Source: Candidatus Geocrenenecus huangii
Lineage (GTDB): Archaea > Thermoproteota > Nitrososphaeria_A > Caldarchaeales > Wolframiiraptoraceae
NCBI GenBank assembly: GCA_023268155.1
Contig: JALNKM010000003.1
Span: forward strand, 62,001 to 126,000
Direction of reading: 5' to 3'
Length of the DNA stretch: 64,000 bases
Shown one piece after another: positions 9,081-18,175 of this stretch. The position numbers were made by a program, and so were the translations under genes. Under the pieces are notes generated by a model, which worked only from the letters and a program-made list of their open reading frames with translations, did not search any database and had not been told where the DNA came from. Numbering within the stretch: the stretch's first letter is position 1; every line of letters starts with the position of its first letter.

Positions 9081-9608
9081 ATGAGTGTGGTAATGAGTGT
9101 TGAGCCATTACATGCACAAGCATTTTTCAGAGTAGATACTTCGGGACTTTTCTCAGAGATACTAATCTTTGACTATTATGATAATGCGCATTACTACTAT
9201 AGTCTAATTGAAGATGAAGATGGATATGGAAGGGAGATGGAAAGACTCCTAAACGTTATGAATGAGTTTTTAAGAGAAGAGAAAGTGCTGGTGAATGACG
9301 AGGAGGTAGGAGTCGAGGCATTATTGGTAGACCTAGATTTTAGAGGCTCTCCCGAACTCCCAACTATAACCTACCTGATAGAATTCTACACCAAGTTGTG
9401 CAGTGGGTTAAACAAGTATGAGTGCCATTATGAAATGGGATTAGCCGAATATGATTATGAAGTTTACTGGATCCTACCTTCTGAGGCGAGAATAGTGGAA
9501 GTAGAAATATCTGGAGAATATGAGATATTAGATGATAGGATAATGGTCGCGAAGATGAGGAGGGGAGAACCCTACAACGGATATGAAAAGATAGTATTCA
9601 AGCTTTAG
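9081..9608 (+). CDS. Unknown acidic protein
   Basis: This is a 175-residue acidic protein of no family I recognise. It has alternating strands and helices, a tyrosine-rich stretch (YYDNAHYYYSLI near residue 30), an ELPTITYLIEFYTKL helix in the middle and a C-terminal beta region (VEVEISGEYEILDDRIMVAKM). There is no signal peptide or membrane segment. A TATA-like TTATAATTTTAAA about 30 nt upstream supports expression from the ATG at 9081; an in-frame ATG at 9093 is an alternative. It lies between the initiator tRNA and the ABC transporter genes, on the opposite strand from the latter. Confidence 0.6.
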   Translation: MSVVMSVEPLHAQAFFRVDTSGLFSEILIFDYYDNAHYYYSLIEDEDGYGREMERLLNVMNEFLREEKVLVNDEEVGVEALLVDLDFRGSPELPTITYLIEFYTKLCSGLNKYECHYEMGLAEYDYEVYWILPSEARIVEVEISGEYEILDDRIMVAKMRRGEPYNGYEKIVFKL

Positions 9609-9639
9609 AAAATCATATACATTATTAGTAAAGAAGTAT

Positions 9640-10713
9640 TTATCGTTTTTCAGCTTCTTTTATTCTCTTCATGATCTCCTCGATCCTATTCTTTGGAAGA
9701 GTTAATGCAGGCTTCTCTGGTAGAAGTCCCTGAGGTCTAAATAACACCATCACTATAATTACCAACCCTACTAAGATGTACTCAAACCATTGAGGGCTGA
9801 TAGGTATGAAGGCCGTCATCTCCGTCTTGTATGAATATATCATTGTTCTCAATACTGAGAAGGCGAATACTCCAACCAGCATGCCTAAGTTGTTCCCTGT
9901 GCCTCCAAGCATCATGTAGGCCCATGGCCAGAAAGTCCATGTAAGCCTAGTGTACGTTACTGCTTTGAAGCTACCAGTATATAGAGCCCATAGAGCTCCG
10001 CCGATAGCGGCGAGAGCTCCACCAACAATTAATGCTTGCGCTCTTAATCTAACAATATCCTTACCGTATACTGCTGCTGCAATCTCGGAATCTCTCATTG
10101 CTTTTAATGCTCTCCCAAAAGGAGACCTTATCAGTCTTTCAACAAATATGAACGCTAATAATCCGAATCCGATTAGGATTAGGATTACTCCAAAGTATCT
10201 TTCTGGGCCTACACCAATCCATCTGAAAACGTCTGGTACGTTTACTCCCTGTGTCCCTCCTGCTATCGATTCAACATTCCATGCTATAGTATTCAGCACG
10301 TCTCCAAAAGCGAGCAAAGTTATTCCTAGATATGCTTCTTTCAATCTTAGAGCAGGGTAAGAGCATATGTATCCTATTATACCACCTAAGATAGCTGCAA
10401 CAACTAATGTTAAGAATAGCAGACCGATAGAGAGTGATAAGTTCACCGCTAAAATTCTATTTATCTGGTCAACTATCTTGTAGTTTATCATGTGGTCTGC
10501 ATACTCGGCTCCAGCAGGTAACCCGAACATTGAGGCGAGTATCCTTCCGGGAATAGCTGCAGCGACTATTGCACCAGTAATTACTGCAAGAACTCTTCCA
10601 AACTGAGATATCCCAGCTATTCCAACTTCTAAGTTTAAGCTAACTGTAATTATCAATCCTATCGCAAAGTTTACTAAGATGTTGAGTATTATAGGATGAA
10701 TCTCTAATACCAT
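9640..10713 (-). CDS. livM: Branched-chain amino acid ABC transporter permease (LivM type)
   Basis: The 357-residue hydrophobic protein has about ten membrane segments and the LivM-type inner-membrane permease pattern: LRLKEAYLGITLLAFGDVL, RSPFGRALKAMRDSEIAAAVYG (the coupling loop contacting the ATPases) and MLLGGTGNNLGMLVGVFAF-like text near the C-terminus. It pairs with the LivH-type permease located 4 bp upstream on the same strand. Together with the divergent binding protein and two ATPases it forms a full importer for branched-chain or other amino acids, or related carboxylates or amides. Substrate is not decidable from sequence. Confidence 0.92.
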   Translation of the reverse strand: MVLEIHPIILNILVNFAIGLIITVSLNLEVGIAGISQFGRVLAVITGAIVAAAIPGRILASMFGLPAGAEYADHMINYKIVDQINRILAVNLSLSIGLLFLTLVVAAILGGIIGYICSYPALRLKEAYLGITLLAFGDVLNTIAWNVESIAGGTQGVNVPDVFRWIGVGPERYFGVILILIGFGLLAFIFVERLIRSPFGRALKAMRDSEIAAAVYGKDIVRLRAQALIVGGALAAIGGALWALYTGSFKAVTYTRLTWTFWPWAYMMLGGTGNNLGMLVGVFAFSVLRTMIYSYKTEMTAFIPISPQWFEYILVGLVIIVMVLFRPQGLLPEKPALTLPKNRIEEIMKRIKEAEKR

Positions 10714-10717
10714 TCTT

Positions 10718-11686
10718 TCACACCTCCTCTTTCATTATACCTTGAGGGGGCTTAACCCTAGTAGATTGTGAAGAGAGCCTCTTAATCTTTATACCAGCTA
10801 GACCTTGAGGATAAAGAAGAAGAGTCAGAACCATTGCGGCTAAGGGTATAACCATTCTGTAGGCCAGAATCCATCCTCCAAGAGTTAATGAAAGCCCCGT
10901 GATCCCGAGATACTCGCTTAACCCCACTAGGAACCCTCCGAAAAGGCTTCCGAAAACACTTGTTAATCCACCGACTATTGATCCCGCGAACATCGTTACA
11001 ATGATGGTCATGCCGATTACAGGGTAACCGCTTATCGTAATGGATAACAATCCTCCCCCTAATCCTGCAAGTGCTCCTCCTAGAAACCATGAGAGAACAT
11101 AAACCTTCTCTGGATTAATTCCTAGGATAGTAGCTAATGATGTATTCTCAATCGTTGCCCTAACAGCGATACCGAACTTCGTCCTCGTCAAAAACAGATG
11201 TAATCCCACAATCGTCAAGACAACAACAATTATAGTTATGAACGGGATAGCACGAATACTTGTGCCGTTTACCTCTCCTAGCGAGATGTCTTTTAACTCT
11301 AGAACAAAATACCTTGCAGCAAGTTTATGAACTTCGGTCAAGTAATCTGCAAAGATGTTTATGGATGCAAGTAGTATCAGGTCTACGCCTAGAGTAGACA
11401 TCATGAGTGTAATCGGCGATGCACCTACCTTTAGTAAATACCTGTTAACTCCAAAGTAGATTATAACACCTATAAGTCCAGAGAATAATGCAGCAAGTGG
11501 AACATAGAAGTAGGGTGTACCTCCAAGTAGAGAGTAACCAGCAAACACTATGTAGAATCCCCATCCAACCATTGATGCATGCGCGAAATTAAATGTTCTC
11601 GTCGCCATATAGATTAAAGTAATGCCTGCCGCTGTAAGAGCTATCCCTCCAGAATATGCAAAAGCTTTAAGAACTAAGTCAAGCAT
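10718..11686 (-). CDS. livH: Branched-chain amino acid ABC transporter permease (LivH type)
   Basis: The 322-residue protein shows the LivH pattern: ALTAAGITLIYMATRTFNFAHASM at the N-terminus (the 'N-F-A-H-G' region), the coupling helix RTKFGIAVRATIENTSLATILGIN, and GGALAGLGGGLLS. It forms the other half of the transmembrane channel with LivM, whose gene follows 4 bp downstream, so the two are cotranscribed. The 171-bp gap to the divergent binding-protein gene must hold the promoters of both transcription units. Confidence 0.92.
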   Translation of the reverse strand: MLDLVLKAFAYSGGIALTAAGITLIYMATRTFNFAHASMVGWGFYIVFAGYSLLGGTPYFYVPLAALFSGLIGVIIYFGVNRYLLKVGASPITLMMSTLGVDLILLASINIFADYLTEVHKLAARYFVLELKDISLGEVNGTSIRAIPFITIIVVVLTIVGLHLFLTRTKFGIAVRATIENTSLATILGINPEKVYVLSWFLGGALAGLGGGLLSITISGYPVIGMTIIVTMFAGSIVGGLTSVFGSLFGGFLVGLSEYLGITGLSLTLGGWILAYRMVIPLAAMVLTLLLYPQGLAGIKIKRLSSQSTRVKPPQGIMKEEV

Positions 11687-11804
11687 TTCGGGATTACCTC
11701 AACTTTCATTAGGATTAGATATTTCATCTAAGCTATAAGAATAGCGTTGACCCTTTGCGTGCACAGATTTCAATCTCTAAGTTCAAGAGGTCAAAAGAAG
11801 AAAA

Positions 11805-11857
11805 ATTTTTAAGCGACGCTTATGTCTCATATCACAAGAAAAGATTGGTGATGAATT
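11805..11857 (+). promoter_or_regulatory. Promoter and ribosome binding site of the binding-protein gene
   Basis: A TATA-like ATTTTTAAG at 11805-11813 predicts initiation near 11835. A strong Shine-Dalgarno GGTGAT at 11847-11852 is spaced 5 nt from the ATG at 11858. The stretch just upstream (AAAAGAAGAAAA) is purine rich, as in an archaeal BRE-TATA context. No operator palindrome is evident. Confidence 0.6.
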
Positions 11858-13177
11858 ATGAATATAGCGGGAGTATCTAAAGCGATGGCTATCGTTCTCC
11901 TAGTAATAGGGTTGATAATAGGAGTTGCTGTAGGATACGTAGTAGCCGGACTTACTGCTGCACCGACTCAGGCAACAGCCGTAGCTCCAGCCTTAAAAGG
12001 TGAGGTTGCTGTAGGTGCTCTTCTTCCGCTTACGGGGGTATTGTCAAGCTACGGAGAAAATGATAAAGCTGCTTTGGAGCTTGCTGAAAAAGAAATAAAC
12101 GATTGGCTGAAAGCGAGAGGTGAAGAATGGTATATTAAGCTCTATGTAGAAGATACTGCAACAGACCCTAAGACGGCACTTGATAAATTGATGACCCTAC
12201 ATGGGAAGGGCATCAAGTTCATAATTGGACCGATGAGTAGCGCTGAAGTCAGTGAAATCAAATCTTATGCAGACACTAACAAGATATTGGTTATTTCTCA
12301 ATCTTCAACTAGTCCTGCACTGGCAATCGAAGGCGACTGGGTGTATAGATACATTACGACCGACCTAATACAAGGCCCCGCTGCTGCTAGAGTAGCTTAC
12401 GATCAAGGAGTTAGATACTTAGTACAAGTATGGAGAGGAGATACATGGGGAGACGGTCTGGCACGCGCTACTCGTGAAGCCTTCCTGAATATCTTGAAGA
12501 AGACAGGAGAAGCGGGCGATGTTATAGAAGGTGTAAGATACGACCCAGCTGCGAAAGAATTCTCCGCAGAAGTCGCAAAGCTTTCAAGCCTAATAACTGA
12601 TCTTGCTGGAAAGTATGGGAAAGATAAGATAGGTATAGATGCTGTGGGATTCGAAGAGATGGTTGCGTTCATAGCTGCAGCGAAAGCATATCCAATACTT
12701 TCAGAGGTTAAATGGGTTGGGTCCGATGGGACCGCGGGCGTTAGCGGTCTAGTTAAAGAAAGAGAACTGGCAGAATTCTGTATCAAGGTCCAGTTCCTCA
12801 GCCCTATTGGCACACCAGGCGTCTCACCGCATACGGAGAAAGTGAAAAAATATGTTAGGGATAAGCTTGGCAGAGATCCAGAACCTTATGCGTACAATTC
12901 GTACGATGCATTGTGGACTATAGCTTTAGCGATAGATCTTGTAGATAAATACGATTCAGAAGCGGTAAAAGCAATACTCCCCGAAGTCGTAAAGAGGTAT
13001 ATAGGTGCTTCAGGGTCATTCGAACTCGACAAAGCGGGTGATAGAGCTTATGCAGACTACGAGTTATGGATTCCTTGGACGACCGATACAGGATACGATT
13101 GGAAGATAGCGGGCGTATGGCGGGGAGCAACGGATAAGATAGAATGGGCTGACTGGTGGCTGGCGGCCGTAAAGTAG
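11858..13177 (+). CDS. livK: Branched-chain amino acid ABC transporter substrate-binding protein
   Basis: This 439-residue protein starts with one hydrophobic segment (AIVLLVIGLIIGVAVGYVVAG) that acts as a signal anchor. An Ala/Thr/Pro linker and a type I periplasmic-binding fold follow: VAVGALLPLTGVLSSYGENDKA, FIIGPMSSAEV, ISQSSTSPAL and DALWTIALAID. No lipobox cysteine is visible, so it is probably tethered by its N-terminal helix outside the membrane. It delivers a small ligand to LivH/LivM. It is transcribed divergently from the permeases and ahead of the two ATPase genes. Confidence 0.92.
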   Translation: MNIAGVSKAMAIVLLVIGLIIGVAVGYVVAGLTAAPTQATAVAPALKGEVAVGALLPLTGVLSSYGENDKAALELAEKEINDWLKARGEEWYIKLYVEDTATDPKTALDKLMTLHGKGIKFIIGPMSSAEVSEIKSYADTNKILVISQSSTSPALAIEGDWVYRYITTDLIQGPAAARVAYDQGVRYLVQVWRGDTWGDGLARATREAFLNILKKTGEAGDVIEGVRYDPAAKEFSAEVAKLSSLITDLAGKYGKDKIGIDAVGFEEMVAFIAAAKAYPILSEVKWVGSDGTAGVSGLVKERELAEFCIKVQFLSPIGTPGVSPHTEKVKKYVRDKLGRDPEPYAYNSYDALWTIALAIDLVDKYDSEAVKAILPEVVKRYIGASGSFELDKAGDRAYADYELWIPWTTDTGYDWKIAGVWRGATDKIEWADWWLAAVK

Positions 13178-13248
13178 CATGCGTGGAAGGTACTATCAAT
13201 AAAAAGATACTTTTAAATCCCAATTTTTTTAATTGATGGTTGAGATTT

Positions 13249-14010
13249 ATGGATGCAAGTAAACGAGTTTTGTGGACAGAAGGTCTAACAAAATCATTCG
13301 GTGGGCTGTTAGCTGTAAATAATGTTGACATAAACGTATTAGAGAAAACAATAACTATGCTTATTGGACCTAATGGTGCAGGTAAGACAACATTAGTAAA
13401 CCTGTGTACGGGTGTTCTTAAACCAGACTCGGGTAAGATATACTTCCTCGGTAAAGATATTACGGGATGGCCTTCCCATAAGATATATAGAGAGGGGTTT
13501 GTTAGAACTTTCCAGATACCTCAACCTTTCCTAAAGCTTACAGTATTAGAGAATGTGTTGGCTTCTCTAAAAAGTGATGCTGAATCACCTATCAAAGCTC
13601 CGTTGAGAATGACATGGCTAAGCCGAGAAGAAGAGAGTATTGAGAGAGCCTTCAAGATACTCGCCAAGGTTGGTCTAGACGATTTGTGGTATTATGAAGC
13701 TTTCAAGCTCGGAGGCGCTCAACTCAAGATGCTTGAAGTTGCTAGAGCATTAGCTACCGGGGCTAAGCTTATCGCTTTAGATGAACCCATCGGAGGTGTA
13801 GATCCTGCATATGCTGGAGACATACTTGGATACGTTAGGAACATTAAGGAAACATGGAATGTAACCTTCCTGCTCATAGAGCATAGAATTGATATTGCTT
13901 TACCCTTTGCAGACTACGTGTATGTTATGGATCGTGGTAGCGTGATATTTGAAGGCTCGCCGAGCGAGGTCGAGAAGAATCCGAGAGTGATAGAAGTGTA
14001 TCTGGGGTGA
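13249..14010 (+). CDS. livG: Branched-chain amino acid ABC transporter ATP-binding protein (LivG type)
   Basis: The protein has Walker A GPNGAGKTT, a Q-loop region FQIPQPFLKLTVLENV typical of LivG, Walker B LIALDEPIGGVDP and a late switch histidine (LLIEHRID). The ABC signature is the divergent LGGAQLKMLE rather than LSGGQ, in keeping with the variability of LivG. I choose the ATG at 13249 (254 aa-class length) rather than the upstream TTG at 13240. A TATA-like CTTTTAAAT lies at 13210-13218. It is followed 12 bp later by livF. It energises import with LivF. Confidence 0.9.
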   Translation: MDASKRVLWTEGLTKSFGGLLAVNNVDINVLEKTITMLIGPNGAGKTTLVNLCTGVLKPDSGKIYFLGKDITGWPSHKIYREGFVRTFQIPQPFLKLTVLENVLASLKSDAESPIKAPLRMTWLSREEESIERAFKILAKVGLDDLWYYEAFKLGGAQLKMLEVARALATGAKLIALDEPIGGVDPAYAGDILGYVRNIKETWNVTFLLIEHRIDIALPFADYVYVMDRGSVIFEGSPSEVEKNPRVIEVYLG

Positions 14011-14022
14011 AGGAGTACGGCA

Positions 14023-14730
14023 ATGCTTGAGACTTCTTCACTCTATTCTGGATATGGAAAGATAAAGGTTTTATTCGATATAAATTTCAAGGCTGAAGAA
14101 AAGAAGATAACGGTTGTGGTTGGTCCGAATGGTGCTGGTAAGACAACTCTCCTAAACAGTATAATGGGTTTGGCTACGATACATGATGGCAGCATTTTTT
14201 TCGAAGGAAAGAAATTGAATGGACTACCAACTTATAAGATCGCAAAGATGGGATTAGCTTATCTACCTCAGATGGGTAACGTTCTCTCAGAACTAACGGT
14301 TGAAGAGAATTTGAAAATTGCTGGATATCTCCTGCCCTCAAATGAAGTAAAAAACAGAATGATGGAGATACTCGATATGTTTCCCGTTTTGAGAGATTTT
14401 ATTCAAAGGAAGGCGGGCACCTTGAGTGGTGGAGAAAGACGGATGCTTGCAATAGGTATGGCGTTGATGAAGAGACCAAAGATCCTGCTACTCGACGAAA
14501 TGTCTACAGATCTAGCGCCGATAATGGTCAAAAAAGTAATGGAGAAAGTCACACAACTTAGAGACGAGCTCGGATTGACCATAGTCATGGTTGAGCAAGT
14601 AGCTAGAAAGGCATTGGAAATAGGTGATAAGGCATATCTGCTTGTAAGTGGCACCATGAGGTTCGAAGGTTCGGCACAAGAATTACTACATCATCCTGAA
14701 TTAGCCAAGATGTATCTTGGAATAGCTTAA
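14023..14730 (+). CDS. livF: Branched-chain amino acid ABC transporter ATP-binding protein (LivF type)
   Basis: This 235-residue ATPase has Walker A GPNGAGKTT, Q-loop LPQMGNVLSELTVEENL, a canonical signature TLSGGERRMLAIGMAL, Walker B ILLLDEMSTDLAP and a switch region in which histidine is replaced (IVMVEQVARKAL, as in many LivF proteins). It is the partner of LivG, in the same operon as the binding protein. Its length and order are those of a typical liv cluster. Confidence 0.92.
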   Translation: MLETSSLYSGYGKIKVLFDINFKAEEKKITVVVGPNGAGKTTLLNSIMGLATIHDGSIFFEGKKLNGLPTYKIAKMGLAYLPQMGNVLSELTVEENLKIAGYLLPSNEVKNRMMEILDMFPVLRDFIQRKAGTLSGGERRMLAIGMALMKRPKILLLDEMSTDLAPIMVKKVMEKVTQLRDELGLTIVMVEQVARKALEIGDKAYLLVSGTMRFEGSAQELLHHPELAKMYLGIA

Positions 14731-14831
14731 AGAATAGATCTAAAATGTTTATGACTTTGCCGCCAGCAGGTATTCTCCAAGACATTTGTAGAGTGACTGA
14801 CATCGTGTTTAGGAGTTGGCTTTAGTGTTAA

Positions 14832-15671
14832 CTTTACGGTTTCAATCTCTGTTATGATTTACCCTTCTTCAGGCATGATAGCTGCTTCACATTATATCGA
14901 GGATTCCAGGTACTAGCAGACACAGAGTTTCAGAAAACCGGTAAACCAGCTAGAATAATCCCGCAGCCATATGCAGAATCTATTTACTCAACGGAGATAC
15001 CTGACCTAGACGAGACAATAGGAGGATACGGTAAAGGCTCCACTGTCCTTCTGGAGATACAGCCCAAAGTAAGTAGAGAACAATATAGGCTGATAGTATG
15101 GCCTTGTCCTGCTAGCTTTATTTCAAAGGGTAGGCCGGTGATAACTCTTCCAGGAATGGGTAGCACACTGAGAGATCTAGATGTATTTAATGAGAACTTC
15201 TTAATCGCAGAAGAAGAAAGAACCAGGCTTACTAGATGTTTCTTACAGAAAGATGCGTTGGAGGAACCCTATAAGAAATATGTAGTAGCTTATGATCCAC
15301 TAGAAGGCATAGGATACTTGGTGGATAAGCTTAAAGAGACCGCTGAATCCCTTTACGAGGCTCCCGGTAATCCTCCCAACATTCTTCTAAGTATAGATTC
15401 TTTATGCTTTAATTATATGTGTGAGGACGCCCTGAAGTTACTCTCTAGAATATCTGCGTGGACAAGGAGGAGGAACGGACTTCTATTATTTCTCGATAAA
15501 TCTTCCCATCCTAGAGTTACTGTTAAACTCTCCTCTATAGCTTATGTACACCTGAAACTCTTAAGGATGCATGGATGTCTGATGCTTTTCGGGGTCAATC
15601 CTAGAACCCACCTCTACGCATTACAAACCAAGAAAGAAACTCTGATGCCTCAACTAATACCAATAGTCTAA
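14832..15671 (+). pseudogene. KaiC/GvpD-like RecA-fold protein lacking a start and a P-loop
   Basis: The frame is open for 280 codons from 14832, but its first GTG, ATG or TTG is at 15138. Homology-like text begins well before that: IPDLDETIGGYGKGSTVLLE resembles the KaiC/RAD55 entry (x-G-I-x-x-LD-x-x-x-GG), but the following Walker A position reads IQPKVSREQY, with no GKT. Later elements GRPVITLPGMGST and NILLSIDSLCFNYM match strand positions of the fold. Either it is a decayed gene, or a small indel near 14900 separates it from the ATG at 14875, which reads 13 codons before a stop in another frame. The 3' part from 15138 could still be expressed (177 aa). Confidence 0.55.
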
Positions 15672-15825
15672 GAAGTCAGCAGAATAGACCATCTGGTTAA
15701 TGATTGTTGTTCATACTCTACGCCGTATCATAGCAGAATGAAGATGTTGACGATGCTCACCTAGAAAGCGTCAGATTCTCAGAACTAATACTTATTAATA
15801 CATTTCTTCCTATTTCTCTTCCACG

Positions 15826-16566
15826 ATGACTCAGGATTTCATCATTGTTACTATTGGTTTACTCATTCTTGCTACGATCTCAGGGATGCTAGGGCTTGGC
15901 GTTGCTTTTGCAGCGGTGCCATTCCTTGGACTATTTCTTCCCGACCTTATTCATCAAGTACAGCCCCTCAGCCTTCTGTTGAATGGTGTAACTGCAATGT
16001 TTTCTGCATACGGTTTTGCGAGCAGCGGCTTTGTAGACTGGAGGAAGGCTGTCACACTGGCGATCGTAACAACTCTATCCGCGCCTATCGGAGCTTATCT
16101 CGTACAGTTTATAGACCAGATCTACGTGTGGCTTGTCTATTTTGTCTCAGTTATGTACCTTGCATATAGATTGTTCAAGCCTGTTAAAGAACGCATGGGT
16201 AAAGAGAATTTCAGAGTAGCAATTATACTCGCCATCCCCATCTCAATACTCTCTGGATTTCTCGGCGTCGGCCCTGGATTTCTACTTATGCCCACTCTTA
16301 TCCTAGTTGGATTTGACCCGAAGAGGGCTGCCGGCATAAACGCGTTTGCGGTAACTCCTCCTTCATTTTCATCTCTCATACCGCATTTACCGGCTGCCCA
16401 ATGGAATATCACGTTAACATTGCCACTCCTCATAGTAGGAGCACTTGGGTCTTTTGCTGGTGCAAGAATTACGAGTCTTTATATTCCGAGTAAAAGAGTT
16501 AAACAAATCTTCGGGATCCTCATAGTGGTCATGACGCTCTACAAGATATATACTCTAATCAGATAA
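15826..16566 (+). CDS. TauE/SafE family membrane transporter
   Basis: The 246-residue protein has about eight membrane segments in two repeats, each with the family's Gly-rich entry helix: ISGMLGLGVAFAAVPFLGLF near residue 18 and SGFLGVGPGFLLMPTLI near residue 145. TauE/SafE (DUF81) proteins export sulfite, sulfoacetate or related organosulfur anions in characterised cases; the substrate here is unknown. The neighbours give no sulfur-metabolism context. It appears monocistronic. Confidence 0.88.
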   Translation: MTQDFIIVTIGLLILATISGMLGLGVAFAAVPFLGLFLPDLIHQVQPLSLLLNGVTAMFSAYGFASSGFVDWRKAVTLAIVTTLSAPIGAYLVQFIDQIYVWLVYFVSVMYLAYRLFKPVKERMGKENFRVAIILAIPISILSGFLGVGPGFLLMPTLILVGFDPKRAAGINAFAVTPPSFSSLIPHLPAAQWNITLTLPLLIVGALGSFAGARITSLYIPSKRVKQIFGILIVVMTLYKIYTLIR

Positions 16567-16669
16567 CACTCCTCAACCATAAGGCATGTATGAAATCTTC
16601 AAATCATCTAGCGTCTTCTTAACCTAGTTGCTTATCTTGATAACCGAAGGCATACCACTAACGGTGTAG

Positions 16670-16727
16670 ATCAGCGCTCAAGATCTCAATCATCCCTTAA
16701 TGGTCAGCCTGGTCAGACACATCATCT
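16670..16727 (-). ncRNA. Candidate C/D box sRNA
   Basis: On the minus strand this intergenic segment reads, in order: C-box-like ATGATGT (16725-16719), 11 nt, CTGA (D', 16707-16704), about 8 nt, a C'-like GATGATT, 13 nt, and CTGA (D, 16674-16671). Two guide-length spacers in this order are characteristic of archaeal box C/D methylation guides. The C box has one and C' two departures from RTGATGA. The terminal stem is weak and targets are not assigned. Confidence 0.35.
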
Positions 16728-16836
16728 AATTTAGTTTCTTGCTTCTTCATTTATTAAGATTTTCTATGTCAGCCCTACTTGAGGTATTCATGGTTTTTTG
16801 TACATTAAGTATTTTTATTCTCCCTTCATATATGTT

Positions 16837-17232
16837 ATGACCGGCGGTATGAAGATTAGGATTGAGGCCGAGGTTTACCCTACTGAAAGTAGTGAAAAAG
16901 TCATCCAGGCGGCGAAGAACTTGTTCCCAACCATTAATTTCTATCTAGAGGATAGGGGAGGTGTACAGATCGTAGTCGGCGAGGGAGCCGGTCTAGAATC
17001 TCTAGAGAATTTAAAGAACATGTTTAGGAACAGGAGGATTAGAGCTGCTGCGAGAAGTATTCTGAGACAGTCTAACCTTAATGGCAGAATGGTATTCCAT
17101 ATGAATAAGCAGGCAGCCTATGCTAGGCAGGCATCTTTCACTGAACCTTTTACGGAATCTCCTCTACCTCCGATAAAAGTAGAAGTAGAAGCCGACGACA
17201 TAGATAAGTTGATTGAATGGTTAACCGAGTAG
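16837..17232 (+). CDS. UPF0201 archaeal protein (RNA-binding-like fold)
   Basis: The sequence MKIRIEAEVYPTESSEKV at its start and the late MVFHMNKQAAYARQASFTE are hallmarks of the UPF0201 family, small archaeal proteins with a ribosomal-L5-like fold suspected to bind RNA. The length (about 130 aa) is normal. The reading frame is open from 16798, but the extra N-terminus is not part of the family. I use the ATG at 16837 (MTGG...); the ATG at 16849 is equally possible. TATA-like sequence (TAAGTATTTTTAT) lies just upstream. Confidence 0.8.
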   Translation: MTGGMKIRIEAEVYPTESSEKVIQAAKNLFPTINFYLEDRGGVQIVVGEGAGLESLENLKNMFRNRRIRAAARSILRQSNLNGRMVFHMNKQAAYARQASFTEPFTESPLPPIKVEVEADDIDKLIEWLTE

Positions 17233-17254
17233 GATAAGAGCGGGTTCCGACGAT

Positions 17255-18175
17255 CTAATCAGTGTATGGGACCTCATATACATGGAAGTCTTCTGCAAGA
17301 AACGTCTCGGGGAATATCCTTAAAGCTTCTAGAAGTAGCTTCTCTGAATTGTTTTCGTATCGAGGGCTTATATGGAATAAATATAGCCTTTTCACTCTTG
17401 CTTTTCTAGCAATCTCAGCCGCTTGTCTTGAAGTTGAATGTCCCTGTTCTGCAGCTTCTCTCTCATAACTTGAATCAAACGTTGAGTCATGAATCAATAC
17501 TTCCGCTTCTCTCGCAAATTCAGCAATCCTCTCATCAGGAGAAGTATCTCCTGTATAGACTATCTTTCTACCGGGACGTGGCGGTCCGACAGCTTCTTCA
17601 GGCATAATAGTCTTTCCACCCCATTCAACCGGTTCTCCTCTCTGAAGCCTCCCCCACAAAGGTCCTCGAGGTAGCCCGACGCTTTCAAGAAAACCTACAT
17701 TCATTCTTCCAACCCTACTCTTCTCTCTAAACATGTAGCAGAAGGCCTCGATCGTGTGATTAGACCTAATGGCCTCAACTTCATACTCTTTCGATTGATG
17801 TATTAATCCCTCACTACATCTTTTAACTTCTACTTCAAACTGTATTTTTCCATATCTAGTTTCCTCAAACATTTCTATGAGGTCTTCTATCCCTCTAGGT
17901 CCATAGACTGTGATGGGTTCTTTCCTATTCAGCATAGAGAGAGTATAAAGTAGGCCTGGCAGGCCTAATACGTGATCTCCATGAAGATGTGTTATGAATA
18001 TGGTGAATCTGCTCTTGAATCCTACGCCTGCTTTCATCATCTGCCTCTGGGTTGATTCTCCACAATCGAATAGTATAAGCTCCCCACCATAGTTTACAGC
18101 GATTGATGGGAGACTCCTGCTAACGCTTGGAGTACCCCCGCTTGTACCGAGGAAAGTAAGCCTCAACGTACTCAT
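17255..18175 (-). CDS. rnz: Ribonuclease Z (tRNA 3' endonuclease)
   Basis: The 306-residue metallo-beta-lactamase-fold protein has FLGTSGGTPSVSRSLPS at the start and the metal site ITHLHGDHVLGLPGLL. It also has the exosite and loop region typical of short-form RNase Z, YTGDTSPDERI with the metal aspartate, and SRQAAEIARKA with HISPRY near the end. It removes 3' trailers from pre-tRNAs, needed here because the tRNA genes lack encoded CCA. Its start overlaps the end of trmG10 by 4 bp (ATGA-type), so the two are translationally coupled. Confidence 0.95.
   Translation of the reverse strand: MSTLRLTFLGTSGGTPSVSRSLPSIAVNYGGELILFDCGESTQRQMMKAGVGFKSRFTIFITHLHGDHVLGLPGLLYTLSMLNRKEPITVYGPRGIEDLIEMFEETRYGKIQFEVEVKRCSEGLIHQSKEYEVEAIRSNHTIEAFCYMFREKSRVGRMNVGFLESVGLPRGPLWGRLQRGEPVEWGGKTIMPEEAVGPPRPGRKIVYTGDTSPDERIAEFAREAEVLIHDSTFDSSYEREAAEQGHSTSRQAAEIARKARVKRLYLFHISPRYENNSEKLLLEALRIFPETFLAEDFHVYEVPYTD

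Noticed and set aside
13720-13745. Inactive LivG because the ABC signature reads LGGAQ.
   Set aside because: LivG signatures vary widely (for example LPYGQ); Walker A and B and the switch His are intact and LivF has a canonical site.
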